This document shows positions 53,252 through 62,832 of a DNA stretch of 64,000 bases, piece by piece (within the stretch, counting starts at the first letter, position 1; each line of letters begins with the position of its first letter). The DNA comes from an uncultured Mediterraneibacter sp. (lineage in GTDB: Bacteria > Bacillota > Clostridia > Lachnospirales > Lachnospiraceae), in the NCBI GenBank assembly GCA_944377745.1, contig CALWFV010000013.1, positions 1 through 64,000 on the forward strand, in the 5' to 3' direction. The position numbers and the translations under genes are program-made. Under the pieces are notes generated by a model. It saw nothing but the letters and a program-made list of their open reading frames with translations, had not been told where the DNA came from and ran no database searches.

Positions 53252-55078
53252 GCACGTCTGATCTGCGGATTCAAACTGTGAATTATAAAGATCGGCGTAG
53301 AAGCCTCCTTTGTTGAGGAGTTCTTCGTGGGTGCCTTGTTCTACGATATCTCCTTCCTTCATGACGAGGATGAGATCTGCGTCACGGATGGTGGAGAGAC
53401 GATGAGCGATAACAAAGCTTGTGCGGCCTTTCATCAGGTTATCCATAGCTTTCTGGATCAGGACTTCTGTCCTTGTATCCACGGAACTGGTCGCCTCGTC
53501 GAGGATCAGGATCTTTGGATCAGCAAGGATAGCTCTGGCAATGGTCAGGAGCTGTTTCTGTCCCTGAGAGACATTGCTTGCCTCCTCATTCAGCTCCATA
53601 TTGTAACCTCCTGGAAGAGTCTGGACAAACCGGTGTACATGAGCCGCTTTTGCAGCCTGGATCACTTCCTCATCCGTAGCGTCAAGCCGCCCATAACGGA
53701 TATTCTCCATGATCGTACCGTGGAAGAGCCAGGTGTCCTGGAGTACCATACCGAACATCTCCCTCAGTTCGCTTCTGTTGAAATCTTTTACATTGTGACC
53801 GTCTACTTTGATGGCTCCGCTGTTTACATCGTAGAAGCGCATCAGCAGCTTGATCATTGTCGTCTTTCCGGCTCCGGTCGGTCCGACAATGGCGATCTTC
53901 TGCCCCTCTTTTACTTTTGCAGAAAAATCATTAATGATGATCTTATCCGGATTGTATCCGAAGTGTACGTGTTCGAACTCCACATTTCCCCGAAGGCCTT
54001 CTACCGAAACCGGATTTGGCACAGTCTGATCTTCTTCCTCCTCATCCAGGAACTCGAAGACTCTCTCCGAAGCCGCCGCCGTGGACTGGAGCATATTCGC
54101 CACCTGCGCCACCTGCTGGATCGGCTGGGTAAAGTTTCGTACATACTGGATAAAGGACTGGATATCACCGACTTCGATCGTATTCTTAATCGTAAGATAT
54201 CCACCGAGTATGGCCACCACGACATATCCCAGGTTGCCGATAAACTGCATCACCGGCATCATCATCCCTGAGAAAAACTGTGATTTCCATGCGGAATCAT
54301 ACAGCTTGTCATTGGTCTCATTGAATTTGCTGATCACATCTTCTTCCTTATTAAAGGCCTTAATGATGTTATGGCCGCTGTAAATCTCTTCTACCTGTCC
54401 ATTCACATTTCCCAGGTACTCCTGCTGTCCCCGGAAGTACCTCTGGGAGTGCTTCATCACAAAAGAAAGGAGCAGTACAGAGACCGGCAGGATCAGAACT
54501 GCCACCAGGGTCATCAGCGGACTGATCGAGAGCATCATGATCAGAACACCGATAATGGTCGTGACAGAAGTGATCAGCTGTGTCGCGCTCTGGTTCAGGC
54601 TCTGTCCCAGCGTATCCACATCGTTTGTCACTCGGGAAAGGATCTCTCCAACCGGTTTTGTATCAAAATAGTTCATCGGCATCCGGTTGATCTTCTCAGA
54701 AATCTCTTTTCTCAGCCGGTATGTGGTCTTCTGAGATACTCCGGTCATGATCAGTCCCTGGATAAAAGAACAGAGCGCGCTGATCAGATAGAGTCCCAGT
54801 GTCATGAGAAGGATCCGTCCGATCTTCCCGAAGTCCATCCCGCTTCCGCCGGATACTTTGCTTACCAGTCCGTTAAATATTTCAGTCGTCGCTTTTCCAA
54901 GGATCCTGGGACCGACAATGTTGAATATCGTGCCGCAGACCGCGAAGACTGCCACAAAGATCATATGCACCTTGAAGGCGCTCATATATTTTACAAGTTT
55001 TTTCAGCGTTCCCTTAAAGTCTTTTGCCTTCTCGCCCGGCATGCCGCCGCGGCCTCCGTGTCCTCCCATTCTAGGCAT
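53246..55078 (-). CDS. ABC exporter subunit, membrane domain plus ATPase (second half of a heterodimer)
   Basis: The 610-residue half-transporter has a Gly-rich start (PRMGGHGGRGG), six membrane helices (residues about 40-320) and a C-terminal ATPase. The ATPase has Walker A GPTGAGKTTM near residue 400, signature VSQGQKQLLTIARAI and Walker B ILILDEATSSVD. The catalytic Glu is present, but the signature Gly-Gly is Gln-Gly. It overlaps the upstream partner gene by eight bases, with GGAGG before its ATG. The two should form a BmrCD-like multidrug exporter. The stop codon lies in a large palindrome. Confidence 0.93.
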   Translation of the reverse strand: MPRMGGHGGRGGMPGEKAKDFKGTLKKLVKYMSAFKVHMIFVAVFAVCGTIFNIVGPRILGKATTEIFNGLVSKVSGGSGMDFGKIGRILLMTLGLYLISALCSFIQGLIMTGVSQKTTYRLRKEISEKINRMPMNYFDTKPVGEILSRVTNDVDTLGQSLNQSATQLITSVTTIIGVLIMMLSISPLMTLVAVLILPVSVLLLSFVMKHSQRYFRGQQEYLGNVNGQVEEIYSGHNIIKAFNKEEDVISKFNETNDKLYDSAWKSQFFSGMMMPVMQFIGNLGYVVVAILGGYLTIKNTIEVGDIQSFIQYVRNFTQPIQQVAQVANMLQSTAAASERVFEFLDEEEEDQTVPNPVSVEGLRGNVEFEHVHFGYNPDKIIINDFSAKVKEGQKIAIVGPTGAGKTTMIKLLMRFYDVNSGAIKVDGHNVKDFNRSELREMFGMVLQDTWLFHGTIMENIRYGRLDATDEEVIQAAKAAHVHRFVQTLPGGYNMELNEEASNVSQGQKQLLTIARAILADPKILILDEATSSVDTRTEVLIQKAMDNLMKGRTSFVIAHRLSTIRDADLILVMKEGDIVEQGTHEELLNKGGFYADLYNSQFESADQTCA

Positions 55079-57392
55079 GGCTCACAGCCTCCTTTCCGTC
55101 TGCTCCTGCATTTCCTTCGGGCTCATTTCCGGCATCCGCCTTCTGGTCTGCTTTTTTTCTTTCCCCGTCTGTGTTCCCGGTTCTTCCCGCGTTCAGTTCT
55201 GCTTCCGAGAGCTGGGATGCCGCGATCTGCTGATACACTTCGCAGGTCTCCAGAAGTTCCCTGTGTGTTCCCATTCCTGCAACGTGCCCTTCGTCAAGCA
55301 CGATGATCTGTTCTGCATTGAGGATCGTACTGATCCTCTGTGCCACGATCAGGACAGTACTGTTCTTTGTTCTCTCCTTCAGCGCTTTTCTGAGCGTTAC
55401 GTCTGTTTTAAAATCAAGGGCTGAGAAGCTGTCATCGAAGATAAAGACTTCCGGATGCTTCGCGATGGCTCTGGCAATGGAAAGCCTCTGCTTCTGTCCG
55501 CCGGATACATTGGAGCCGCCCTGTGCGATATGGCTTTCATATCTGTCCGGTTTTGCCTCTATAAATTCTGTGGCCTGGGCAATCTCCGCTGCTTCTACCA
55601 TATCTTCCTCACTTCCGTCCGGATTGCCGAACATGATATTGGACGCAATATCTCCGGAGAACAGCAGTCCCTTCTGGGGCACATATCCGAGCCTCTCTCT
55701 CAGATCATGCTGACTGACTTCCCGGATATCCACGCCATCCAGCGTGATGCTTCCTTCCGTCACATCGTAAAAACGGGGGATCAGGTTGACCAGAGTGGAT
55801 TTTCCGCTCCCCGTACTTCCGATGATCGCCGTAGTCTGCCCCGGTTTTGCCGTAAATGTAATGTCGTGGAGCACATTTTCTTCTGCGCCCGGATACCGGA
55901 ACGAAACATGTTCAAAATGCAGCAGTCCCTTTTCGCTCTCGTCAAAGGCTTTTGACTGCTCCGGATCGTGGATGACTGTTTTGCTCTGCAGAACCTCCTC
56001 CACACGGTCTGCCGCAACAGCAGCTCTCGGAAGCATGATGGAGAGCATGCACAGCATCAGGAATCCCATGATGATCTGCATCGTATACTGGATAAACGCC
56101 ATCATATCGCCCACCTGCATCTGTCCGTTGTCAATTCCATGGGCTCCGGTCCACATGATCAGAACAGACACGCCGTTCATAACAAGCATCATGACCGGCA
56201 TCATGAAGGTCATGGCGCGGTTGACAAACAGATTGGTCTTCGTCAGTTCCATATTTGCGGCGTCAAACCGCTCTTCCTCGTGTTTCTCCGTGCTGAAAGC
56301 GCGGATGACGGGAAGTCCTGTCAGGATCTCACGCATAACGAGGTTCACCTTGTCGACCAGAGTCTGCAGAATCTTGAATTTCGGCATCGCCACAAGGAAC
56401 AGCACGAGAATGACCAGAGCGATCAGGACCACTGCCAGAGCGATGATCCATGACATGGACACATTAGTCTGGAACACCTGGAAGATTCCTCCAATGGCAA
56501 GGATCGGAGCATACAGCACGATCCTCAGCAGCATGACTGTGAGAAGCTGGATCTGCTGGATATCATTGGTACTCCTTGTAATAAGTGATGCAGTGGAAAA
56601 GTGGTCGAACTCATTATTGGAGAAATCCACTACTTTCCGGAACACCCTGCTCCTTAAGTTCCGTCCTGTGGATGCGCCAACCCGGGACGCCAGGAAGCCT
56701 ACCGCCACGCTGGCTGCCATTCCAAGGAACGCCAGCGCCGCCATTTTACCGCCTGTTGAAAGCAGATAGTCTGTCTGCATGCGGTCCATGTCAATTCCAA
56801 CATTCTCGTAAGCGGAGCGCACATAGCTGACCGCGGCCTGCTCCAGGATACTGTCCGGAAGTTCATCCATCTGGCTCTCCATTTCCCGGACCAGGGTATC
56901 TCTCTGCTCCTGAGGCATCATTGCCATAATATCAAAGATATCCATATCTTCGCCGGTCATCTGAGGAGGCAGGTTCGACTTGATCTGATCCTCGATCTGC
57001 CTTGTCATATCACTGTCAGACTCAAATCCCGCTGTGAGCATCATAGGTCCCTGAAGGATATCTTCCAGTTCCTCCATCTCTTCCTCATCGTCTGCGGCAG
57101 AATCTTTCAGCACATATACTTCCATTTCATAGGTGCTGTCGTCTTTTTCATAAGCGTCCGTTACAGTCTGCTGATCATCCTGAGGGACAAAAAGAAGGAG
57201 CCGGTCCATCTCCTCTACAGAGATTGTCTCCGGAATCTGGTCTTCAATCCCGCCCTGCTGGATACCGACATTGACTATGTCGGACGTATAAGCCGGAAGC
57301 GACAGGTCGCAGTAAGCCTGCACAAACAGGATAATAATGATCGCCAGCATGGATTTCCACTGCGCTGCCGCGTACTTGAATAAGTTCTTCAT
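55071..57392 (-). CDS. ABC exporter subunit with extracytoplasmic insertion (first half of a heterodimer)
   Basis: The 773-residue half-transporter has an unusual acidic insertion of about 170 residues between the first two membrane helices (residues about 45-210, rich in Asp, Glu and Met). The ATPase follows, with Walker A GSTGSGKSTLV, signature VSGGQKQRLSIARAI and Walker B FIFDDSFSALD. The catalytic Glu after Walker B is Asp, which marks a degenerate site, as in the BmrC-type half of heterodimeric exporters. A disordered Lys/Glu/Ala tail of about 60 residues ends the protein. It lies 21 bases after marR. Confidence 0.93.
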   Translation of the reverse strand: MKNLFKYAAAQWKSMLAIIIILFVQAYCDLSLPAYTSDIVNVGIQQGGIEDQIPETISVEEMDRLLLFVPQDDQQTVTDAYEKDDSTYEMEVYVLKDSAADDEEEMEELEDILQGPMMLTAGFESDSDMTRQIEDQIKSNLPPQMTGEDMDIFDIMAMMPQEQRDTLVREMESQMDELPDSILEQAAVSYVRSAYENVGIDMDRMQTDYLLSTGGKMAALAFLGMAASVAVGFLASRVGASTGRNLRSRVFRKVVDFSNNEFDHFSTASLITRSTNDIQQIQLLTVMLLRIVLYAPILAIGGIFQVFQTNVSMSWIIALAVVLIALVILVLFLVAMPKFKILQTLVDKVNLVMREILTGLPVIRAFSTEKHEEERFDAANMELTKTNLFVNRAMTFMMPVMMLVMNGVSVLIMWTGAHGIDNGQMQVGDMMAFIQYTMQIIMGFLMLCMLSIMLPRAAVAADRVEEVLQSKTVIHDPEQSKAFDESEKGLLHFEHVSFRYPGAEENVLHDITFTAKPGQTTAIIGSTGSGKSTLVNLIPRFYDVTEGSITLDGVDIREVSQHDLRERLGYVPQKGLLFSGDIASNIMFGNPDGSEEDMVEAAEIAQATEFIEAKPDRYESHIAQGGSNVSGGQKQRLSIARAIAKHPEVFIFDDSFSALDFKTDVTLRKALKERTKNSTVLIVAQRISTILNAEQIIVLDEGHVAGMGTHRELLETCEVYQQIAASQLSEAELNAGRTGNTDGERKKADQKADAGNEPEGNAGADGKEAVSHA

Positions 57393-57413
57393 GATCTGTC
57401 TTTCCTTTCCTAG

Positions 57414-57842
57414 TTATTCCAGATTCTCATTGATCTGGATCAGCAGCCGTCTGAAAAGCATGATCTCCTCCGGGCTCATCCCCTGGAAGATCAGTTCATG
57501 CATCTCATCTGCCACTCTCTTCACATTCTCTACGCAGGCTGCTCCTTTTTCGGTCAGCGCGAGACGCATCACCCGCTGATCCGATTCATCCTGCCTCCTC
57601 CTGATATAACCTTCCTGTTCCATCTTCCGGATAGCGGAGGTGATAGACGGCGGAGTCATATTCAGGCTTTCCGCCAGTTCCTTCTGAGACATGGAGCTTC
57701 GCTGGTGCAGAGTAAAAAGGATGCTCGCCTGACTCCGGTTCAGATCAAATTCTTCATATTTACTCTTCGCCCGTTTCATGACTCTGTGCAGGACAATGCC
57801 CAGAAGTCCCAGATCGGGAACATTACTCAAATCATACTGCAT
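57414..57842 (-). CDS. MarR-family regulator of the ABC exporter
   Basis: The 142-residue winged helix-turn-helix protein has the MarR layout: NRSQASILFTLHQRSSMSQKELAESLNMTPPSITSAIRKMEQEGYI as the recognition region (residues about 38-83, quoted only as a range), the wing RRRQDESDQRVMRLALTEKG, and a C-terminal dimerisation helix. It precedes two ABC exporter genes and so should repress them and itself until a ligand binds. AAGGAGG lies seven bases before ATG 57842; the TTG six bases earlier is too close to it. A near-perfect palindrome directly upstream is the likely operator. Confidence 0.92.
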   Translation of the reverse strand: MQYDLSNVPDLGLLGIVLHRVMKRAKSKYEEFDLNRSQASILFTLHQRSSMSQKELAESLNMTPPSITSAIRKMEQEGYIRRRQDESDQRVMRLALTEKGAACVENVKRVADEMHELIFQGMSPEEIMLFRRLLIQINENLE

Positions 57843-57856
57843 GTTCAAGCCTCCTT

Positions 57857-57880
57857 TTATTTAGTTAATTAATTAAATAA
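57857..57880. promoter_or_regulatory. MarR operator palindrome
   Basis: A 24-bp palindrome with one mismatched pair, made of TTATTTA, TTAATTAA and TAAATAA, lies between the -10 box and the marR ribosome binding site. A regulator bound here would cover the transcription start. Confidence 0.75.
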
Positions 57881-57881
57881 A

Positions 57882-57910
57882 ATAATAGTATTATTGCATA
57901 ATAAAGTCAA
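57882..57910 (-). promoter_or_regulatory. Promoter of marR and the ABC exporter
   Basis: TTGACT and TATTAT on the minus strand have 17-base spacing. The start point near 57875 falls inside the palindrome at 57857-57880. Confidence 0.78.
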
Positions 57911-58183
57911 GTATATATCGGTATATTCACACTATTTTTATGCTTTATTCATAATTTTTATTTTCATCTCTAATTATTTACAGCATCACTTTCTTCTCCG
58001 GACATCCTGTGCTGCCACCATACCACAGTATTCTTATGGAACAAACGCCCCGGTGAAGCGGATTTTCCCGCTCACCAAGGCGTGTTTCCTCTGATTATCT
58101 TCTCGGACTTTCTCAGAACAAACATCCTTCTGATGTGGTTTCCTCTGATTCTCCCCGCTTCTGATGCCTGCATTTTCCATGTG
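57911..58183. other. Gene-free spacer with small repeats
   Basis: No coding region is supported between the marR promoter and the DUF4317 terminator. A hairpin at 58052-58076 (GGTGA plus GCGG with CCGC plus TCACC) and a 13-base direct repeat, GTTTCCTCTGATT at 58084-58096 and 58138-58150, are the only structures seen. Confidence 0.6.
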
Positions 58184-58230
58184 AAAAAGGCGTGGCACAC
58201 CGGATATCGTTCCGTGTGTCCACGCCTTTT
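58184..58230 (-). terminator. Terminator of the DUF4317 gene
   Basis: GGCGTGG and ACACACGG pair with CCGTGTG-like and CCACGCC segments around a GATATC centre, with TTTTT on the minus strand and TTTT on the plus strand. It lies nine bases after the DUF4317 stop codon. Confidence 0.88.
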
Positions 58231-58238
58231 GGTTTTCT

Positions 58239-59408
58239 CTACCCCTCTTCTTCTGCCGACGTTTCTTCCTTTCTCCCATCCCACTTCATCGTCCTGACAT
58301 TGATCCCGTTCACCTCAATGTGGTCATCCACCGGGATGACGAGGCACTGTCTTCCATCGATGATCCGTGTCTCCACAAGATCAGCCCGGTCCGGATTGAC
58401 TTTGATGATGATATCCGGCGTTTCAATGTTAAACTTTCTTGTCTCCGCAATGTTGGAGGCAAGAAGTGAGGTCTTCTCCCCTGCATTTTCCTCGTAATTC
58501 CGGTCAAAATGCTCCATCTTCTCCGCTGAGACGCCGCTCTGTTCAAAGATCTTCTTCACATCTGTCTTATCCAGCTTAAGAGGCTCCGGCTCCTCCTTGT
58601 GCTCCTCGATCAGGTCATTGAGCGTCTCGTGGATATTGCGGACCGTCTCATAATCTCCGTCCTCACCCAGAGTATCCTCGATGATCATCTGGAAGGTCTC
58701 TTTCTGTGTGTCCGCAGACATGGGCATCTGGGCGCCAAGGAGCTGTTCGATCATCTCCGGCTGAAGGTCCTCTGATTTCTTTGTATAATAAAGCACAGAA
58801 TGGAGATCTGTGTTCCTGTCGTTAAAGGCAGGGAAAAGGAATCCTTTATCCGGCATGTCCACGATCCAGTCCCTCACCCGATCCTCGATCCGATTGTCCT
58901 CCGCATTGTAACATAGCCCCGCCTTGGAAAGAGATACCGGACAGATACTCATGAGCAGATATTCGTAGACATCCTCCGATGCATCGAACATTTCCAGGTC
59001 ATCCGTGGATTTTCCCGGAATATCGTACATGGAATGGATCAGGATGATATAGTAATTCTCTGCATATTCATATGTAGCGATCACCTTGTCATAAAACTCT
59101 TCCAGAAGCATGTCATCCTCCAGCTTACTGTCCCGCAGCTTCAGGAGAAACTCCTGGGTTCCTCCCGGCATCTCCGCGTCCAGAGGGAACTCCATGTTCA
59201 GCATGTTCTTTCCGATCGTTCCTGATAAGGTCTTCTTGAAAATATCAAAATATTTAAACGCTTCCTCCTCCGGAAGAGACAGGAACGCATCCTTTGACTC
59301 CATTTTTTTATTTTTTTCATGATCCACATAGCAGCCGCAGATTCGCGTGATCGCACAGTTGCGCGGGCTGAACTGCTTACGGATCTCCAGAACTTCCTTC
59401 TTATTCAT
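58239..59408 (-). CDS. DUF4317 family protein
   Basis: The 389-residue cytoplasmic protein belongs to DUF4317, a family nearly confined to Clostridia. Recognisable parts are the N-terminal EVLEIRKQFSPRNCAITRICGCYVD, the IILIHSMYDIPGK segment, GFLFPAFNDRNTDLHSVLYYTKK in the centre and the acidic C-terminus. The function is unknown. The ATG at 59408 has AGGAG eight bases upstream. The extra codons to 59459 cross a terminator and are not coding. It is a single gene between two terminators. Confidence 0.88.
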   Translation of the reverse strand: MNKKEVLEIRKQFSPRNCAITRICGCYVDHEKNKKMESKDAFLSLPEEEAFKYFDIFKKTLSGTIGKNMLNMEFPLDAEMPGGTQEFLLKLRDSKLEDDMLLEEFYDKVIATYEYAENYYIILIHSMYDIPGKSTDDLEMFDASEDVYEYLLMSICPVSLSKAGLCYNAEDNRIEDRVRDWIVDMPDKGFLFPAFNDRNTDLHSVLYYTKKSEDLQPEMIEQLLGAQMPMSADTQKETFQMIIEDTLGEDGDYETVRNIHETLNDLIEEHKEEPEPLKLDKTDVKKIFEQSGVSAEKMEHFDRNYEENAGEKTSLLASNIAETRKFNIETPDIIIKVNPDRADLVETRIIDGRQCLVIPVDDHIEVNGINVRTMKWDGRKEETSAEEEG

Positions 59409-59427
59409 TCTGTTCTCTCCTCTTCGA

Positions 59428-59466
59428 CAAAAATACGCATGCAGGGTACTTCTCCGCATACGTATT
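59428..59466 (-). terminator. Terminator of pflB-pflA
   Basis: AATACG plus ATGC pair with GCAT plus CGTATT on the minus strand, with one bulge, followed by TTTTTG. It lies 40 bases after the pflA stop codon. Confidence 0.8.
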
Positions 59467-59505
59467 TTATCTTACAACGAATCTTCTCAGAAAAAAAGAT
59501 TAATT

Positions 59506-60237
59506 TCACATATTTCCGGTTTCCAGGATCCGGTTTGCATTCTCGATCCTCTCCTTTGACGGCGGATCGATCCCTGCCAGCGGATAATCATACCCAAGTT
59601 CCTTCCACTTGTACTCTCCCAGTGTGTGATAGGGAAGTATTTCAACTTTTTCGACATTTTTCAGTGTCTTTATAAACTCATGAAGTTTCTCAAGATATTC
59701 GTCATAATCGCTTCTCTCCGGGACGAGCACGTGGCGGATCCACACCGATTTCCCGATCTCCGACAGGTACTCCGCCATGTCCAGGATATTTTTATTGGTC
59801 CGCCCTGTAAGGATCTTATGCTGTTCTTCATCGATATGTTTGATATCGACCAGGAGCAGATCCGTATATTTCATCAGCTCGTTGAACTTCCCGAAGAATG
59901 GCTCCTCCCGTGTAAAGGGAGCTCCGCTCGTATCGATCGTTGTATGGATTCCCTGTTCCTTTGCCTTTTTGAACAGTTCAAGCAGGAAATCGATCTGCAT
60001 GAGCGGCTCCCCGCCGCTGACCGTGATCCCGCCGCCGTCTTTCCAGTAGGCTCTGTAGCGCAGCGCCTGCTTTAACAGTTCATCCGCACTCTTTTTCTCC
60101 CCGGCCTGCATATTCCAGGTATCCGGATTATGACAGAACTGACAGCGCATGGGACATCCGCTGACAAAAATAACAAAACGGACTCCGGGACCATCCACGG
60201 ATCCAAAACTCTCTGTTGAATGAATATATCCTTCCAT
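59506..60237 (-). CDS. pflA: Pyruvate formate-lyase activating enzyme
   Basis: This radical SAM activase makes the glycyl radical on PflB. The 243-residue protein has the cluster motif with Cys28, Cys32 and Cys35 (CPMRCQFC), GITVSGGEPLMQ for SAM binding, and the TIDTSGAPF and DLLLVDIKH segments. ATG 60237 is chosen because AAGGAG precedes it and the sequence GYIHSTESFGSVDGPGVRF is the normal N-terminus. It follows pflB with an attenuator-like hairpin between them. Confidence 0.96.
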   Translation of the reverse strand: MEGYIHSTESFGSVDGPGVRFVIFVSGCPMRCQFCHNPDTWNMQAGEKKSADELLKQALRYRAYWKDGGGITVSGGEPLMQIDFLLELFKKAKEQGIHTTIDTSGAPFTREEPFFGKFNELMKYTDLLLVDIKHIDEEQHKILTGRTNKNILDMAEYLSEIGKSVWIRHVLVPERSDYDEYLEKLHEFIKTLKNVEKVEILPYHTLGEYKWKELGYDYPLAGIDPPSKERIENANRILETGNM

Positions 60238-60249
60238 ATTCTCTCCTTC

Positions 60250-60289
60250 AAAAAGGGACGCAGTCAATTTTAATTTTAACTGCGTCCCT
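60250..60289 (-). terminator. Attenuator-like terminator between pflB and pflA
   Basis: AGGGACGCAGT pairs perfectly with ACTGCGTCCCT on the minus strand, followed by TTTTT. It lies 56 bases after the pflB stop and 12 before the pflA start. It should lower pflA transcription relative to pflB. Confidence 0.88.
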
Positions 60290-60345
60290 CAAAATTATTC
60301 ACAATCAGCCTGAGCTTCCTGCTCGTAAGTCCACGTCTGGTGTCC

Positions 60346-62604
60346 TTACATTCTGTCGTGGCAGGTTCTTGCGATTACATCAAGCTGCTGCTCTCTTGTC
60401 AGGTCGATGAACTTCACTGCGTATCCGGATACACGGATCGTGAAGTTTGCGTACTCTTCCTTCTCCGGATGCTCCATCGCGTCGATCAGTTTCTCTGTTC
60501 CGAATACATTCACATTCAGGTGATGTGCTCCCTGATCAAAGTATCCGTCAAGCACATGTACAAGGTTGTTCTTGCGCTCGTCATCGTCATGTCCCAGTGC
60601 TCCCGGACTGATCGTCTGTGTATTGGAGATTCCGTCAAGTGCCTGCTCGTACGGAAGTTTCGCAACAGAGTTAAGAGAAGCAAGAAGTCCGTTCATCTCT
60701 GCGCCGTAGGACGGGTTTGCTCCCGGTGCCAGCGGCTCTCCGCCTTTTCTTCCGTCCGGAAGGGATCCTGTCGCCTTCCCGTATACCACGTTGGATGTGA
60801 TCGTAAGGATGGATGTTGTCGGCTCAGAGTTTCTGTATGTGTGGCACTTCTTCAGCTTGCTCATGAATGTGCGGAGCAGCCATACGGCAATGTCGTCCGC
60901 ACGATCGTCATCGTTTCCATATCGTGGGAAATCGCCCTCTACTTCGAAGTCTGTCGCAACACCGTCCTCATCACGGATCACTTTCACTTTCGCATACTTG
61001 ATCGCGCTCAGAGAATCAACTACATGTGAGAATCCTGCGATACCTGTTGCAAATGTACGTCTCACATTCGTATCGATCAGCGCCATCTCGGCAGCCTCAT
61101 AGTAATATTTGTCATGCATGTAGTGGATCATGTTCAGTGTATCCACATACAGCTTGGACAGCCACTCCATCATCTGGTCATATTTTTCCATGACCTCATC
61201 GTAATCAAGGTATTCGGATGTGATCGGTCTGTAGAGCGGGGAAACCTGCTGTTTCGTCTTCTCGTCAACGCCGCCGTTGATCGCGTACAGAAGGCATTTT
61301 GCAAGGTTCGCACGTGCTCCGAAGAACTGGATCTCCTTTCCTGTCTCTGTTGCGGATACACAGCAGCAGATGGAGTAATCATCGCCCCATACCGGACGCA
61401 TTACATCATCGTTCTCATACTGGATGGAGCTTGTCTTAACAGAAATATAAGCTGCATATTTCTTAAAGTTCTCCGGCAGGTGTGAAGAGTACAGCACTGT
61501 CAGGTTCGGCTCCGGTGACGGTCCCATGTTCTCCAGTGTGTGGAGGAAACGGTAATCGTTCTTTGTGACCATATGGCGTCCGTCCATTCCGATTCCGGCC
61601 ATCTCCAGTGTCGCCCATACCGGGTCTCCGGAGAACAGTTCGTTGTAGGACGGGATTCTTGCGAACTTCACCATTCTGAACTTCATTACGATGTGATCGA
61701 TAAGCTCCTGTGCCTGCTCCTCTGTCAGGATGCCCTTCTCCATATCTCTCTGGATATAGATGTCGAGGAATGTGGAAATACGTCCCACACTCATTGCAGC
61801 TCCGTTCTGCGTCTTGATCGCCGCGAGATATCCAAAATACAGCCACTGCACAGCCTCTTTTGCGTTTGTCGCCGGCTTGGAAATATCATAGCCATAGGAC
61901 GCTGCCATCTCTTTCATGCCGTTAAGAGCGCGGATCTGATCTGCGATCTCTTCACGGAGACGGAAATCTGTTCCCTTCATTCCATGTCTCTCATATTCAA
62001 TGAAATCTGACTGTTTCTTCTCGATCAGGTAATCAATACCATAGAGAGCTACTCGGCGGTAGTCGCCTACGATACGTCCTCTTCCGTATGTATCCGGAAG
62101 GCCGGTGATGATCTTATTGTGACGGGCTTTCTTCATCTCAGGAGTATAGATGTCAAATACCGCCTGGTTGTGTGTCTTGTGATATTTTGTAAAGATTTCA
62201 TGCAGTTTTTCACTCGGTGTGTATCCGTATGTCGTACAAGCCTGCTCAGCCATCTTGATTCCGCCGTACGGCATGAACGCTCTCTTGAGCGGTTTGTCTG
62301 TCTGGAGACCCACCACCTGCTCCAGATCTTTCATCTCTTCATTGATATATCCCGGACCATATGCTGTCAGGCCGGAAACGACCTCTGTCTCCATGTCCAG
62401 AACGCCGCCCTTGGCACGCTCCTCTTTCTGTAATTTGGAAAGTTCTCCCCAAAGTTTATCTGTCGCTTCAGTAGGACCTGCCAGGAAGGATTCATCCCCA
62501 TCATACTGAGTATAGTTGTGCTGGATGAAATCGCGCACATTCACTTCCTCTTTCCAGAGATGACCTTTAAAATCTGCCCACTGGTCAAAATTCGCTTTTG
62601 CCAT
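60346..62604 (-). CDS. pflB: Formate C-acetyltransferase (pyruvate formate-lyase)
   Basis: This glycyl-radical enzyme splits pyruvate with CoA into acetyl-CoA and formate. The 752-residue protein has the catalytic Cys cluster in [13 protein letters not shown] near residue 411 and the glycyl-radical motif RVSGYAVKF near residue 723, followed by [15 protein letters not shown]. The three consecutive Cys are one more than the usual Cys-Cys pair. GGAGG lies upstream of ATG 62604; an in-frame start 13 codons earlier overlaps that ribosome binding site. It is the main anaerobic pyruvate route and heads the pflB-pflA operon. Confidence 0.97.
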   Translation of the reverse strand: MAKANFDQWADFKGHLWKEEVNVRDFIQHNYTQYDGDESFLAGPTEATDKLWGELSKLQKEERAKGGVLDMETEVVSGLTAYGPGYINEEMKDLEQVVGLQTDKPLKRAFMPYGGIKMAEQACTTYGYTPSEKLHEIFTKYHKTHNQAVFDIYTPEMKKARHNKIITGLPDTYGRGRIVGDYRRVALYGIDYLIEKKQSDFIEYERHGMKGTDFRLREEIADQIRALNGMKEMAASYGYDISKPATNAKEAVQWLYFGYLAAIKTQNGAAMSVGRISTFLDIYIQRDMEKGILTEEQAQELIDHIVMKFRMVKFARIPSYNELFSGDPVWATLEMAGIGMDGRHMVTKNDYRFLHTLENMGPSPEPNLTVLYSSHLPENFKKYAAYISVKTSSIQYENDDVMRPVWGDDYSICCCVSATETGKEIQFFGARANLAKCLLYAINGGVDEKTKQQVSPLYRPITSEYLDYDEVMEKYDQMMEWLSKLYVDTLNMIHYMHDKYYYEAAEMALIDTNVRRTFATGIAGFSHVVDSLSAIKYAKVKVIRDEDGVATDFEVEGDFPRYGNDDDRADDIAVWLLRTFMSKLKKCHTYRNSEPTTSILTITSNVVYGKATGSLPDGRKGGEPLAPGANPSYGAEMNGLLASLNSVAKLPYEQALDGISNTQTISPGALGHDDDERKNNLVHVLDGYFDQGAHHLNVNVFGTEKLIDAMEHPEKEEYANFTIRVSGYAVKFIDLTREQQLDVIARTCHDRM

Positions 62605-62719
62605 TCGTAAAAACCTCCTCGTGAAATCTTTGATCTGTTTCATTTCGGCACGCCGTAAAAGCGGAACGCCGGTAATTCATGAAGCCGTTCCCTCTCGTTC
62701 CCCGCCTCGTACATGCGCT

Positions 62720-62748
62720 AGTATATCATTGACTTTTCCAAAACGCAA
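62720..62748 (-). promoter_or_regulatory. Promoter of pflB-pflA
   Basis: TTGCGT and TATACT on the minus strand are 17 bases apart. The leader is about 110 bases long and contains GC-rich inverted segments (GGCGTTCCGC-like). Confidence 0.65.
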
Positions 62749-62758
62749 GAGCAATTTC

Positions 62759-62777
62759 GATAATAGTTATCATTATG
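62759..62777. promoter_or_regulatory. Fur-box-like site upstream of pflB
   Basis: GATAATAGTTATCATTATG matches the classical 19-bp Fur box (GATAATGATAATCATTATC) at 15 of 19 positions. It lies 10 bases upstream of the -35 box of pflB. Confidence 0.5.
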
Positions 62778-62780
62778 TCC

Positions 62781-62802
62781 TTTGTACTTGATTTTGTACA
62801 AA
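62781..62802. promoter_or_regulatory. TTTGTAC inverted repeat downstream of guanine deaminase
   Basis: TTTGTAC and GTACAAA are separated by eight bases. There is no T-run, so it is more like a protein-binding site than a terminator. It adjoins the Fur-like box, upstream of pflB. Confidence 0.35.
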
Positions 62803-62832
62803 TCCCAGCATTTAGGTCTATATATTGTATCT

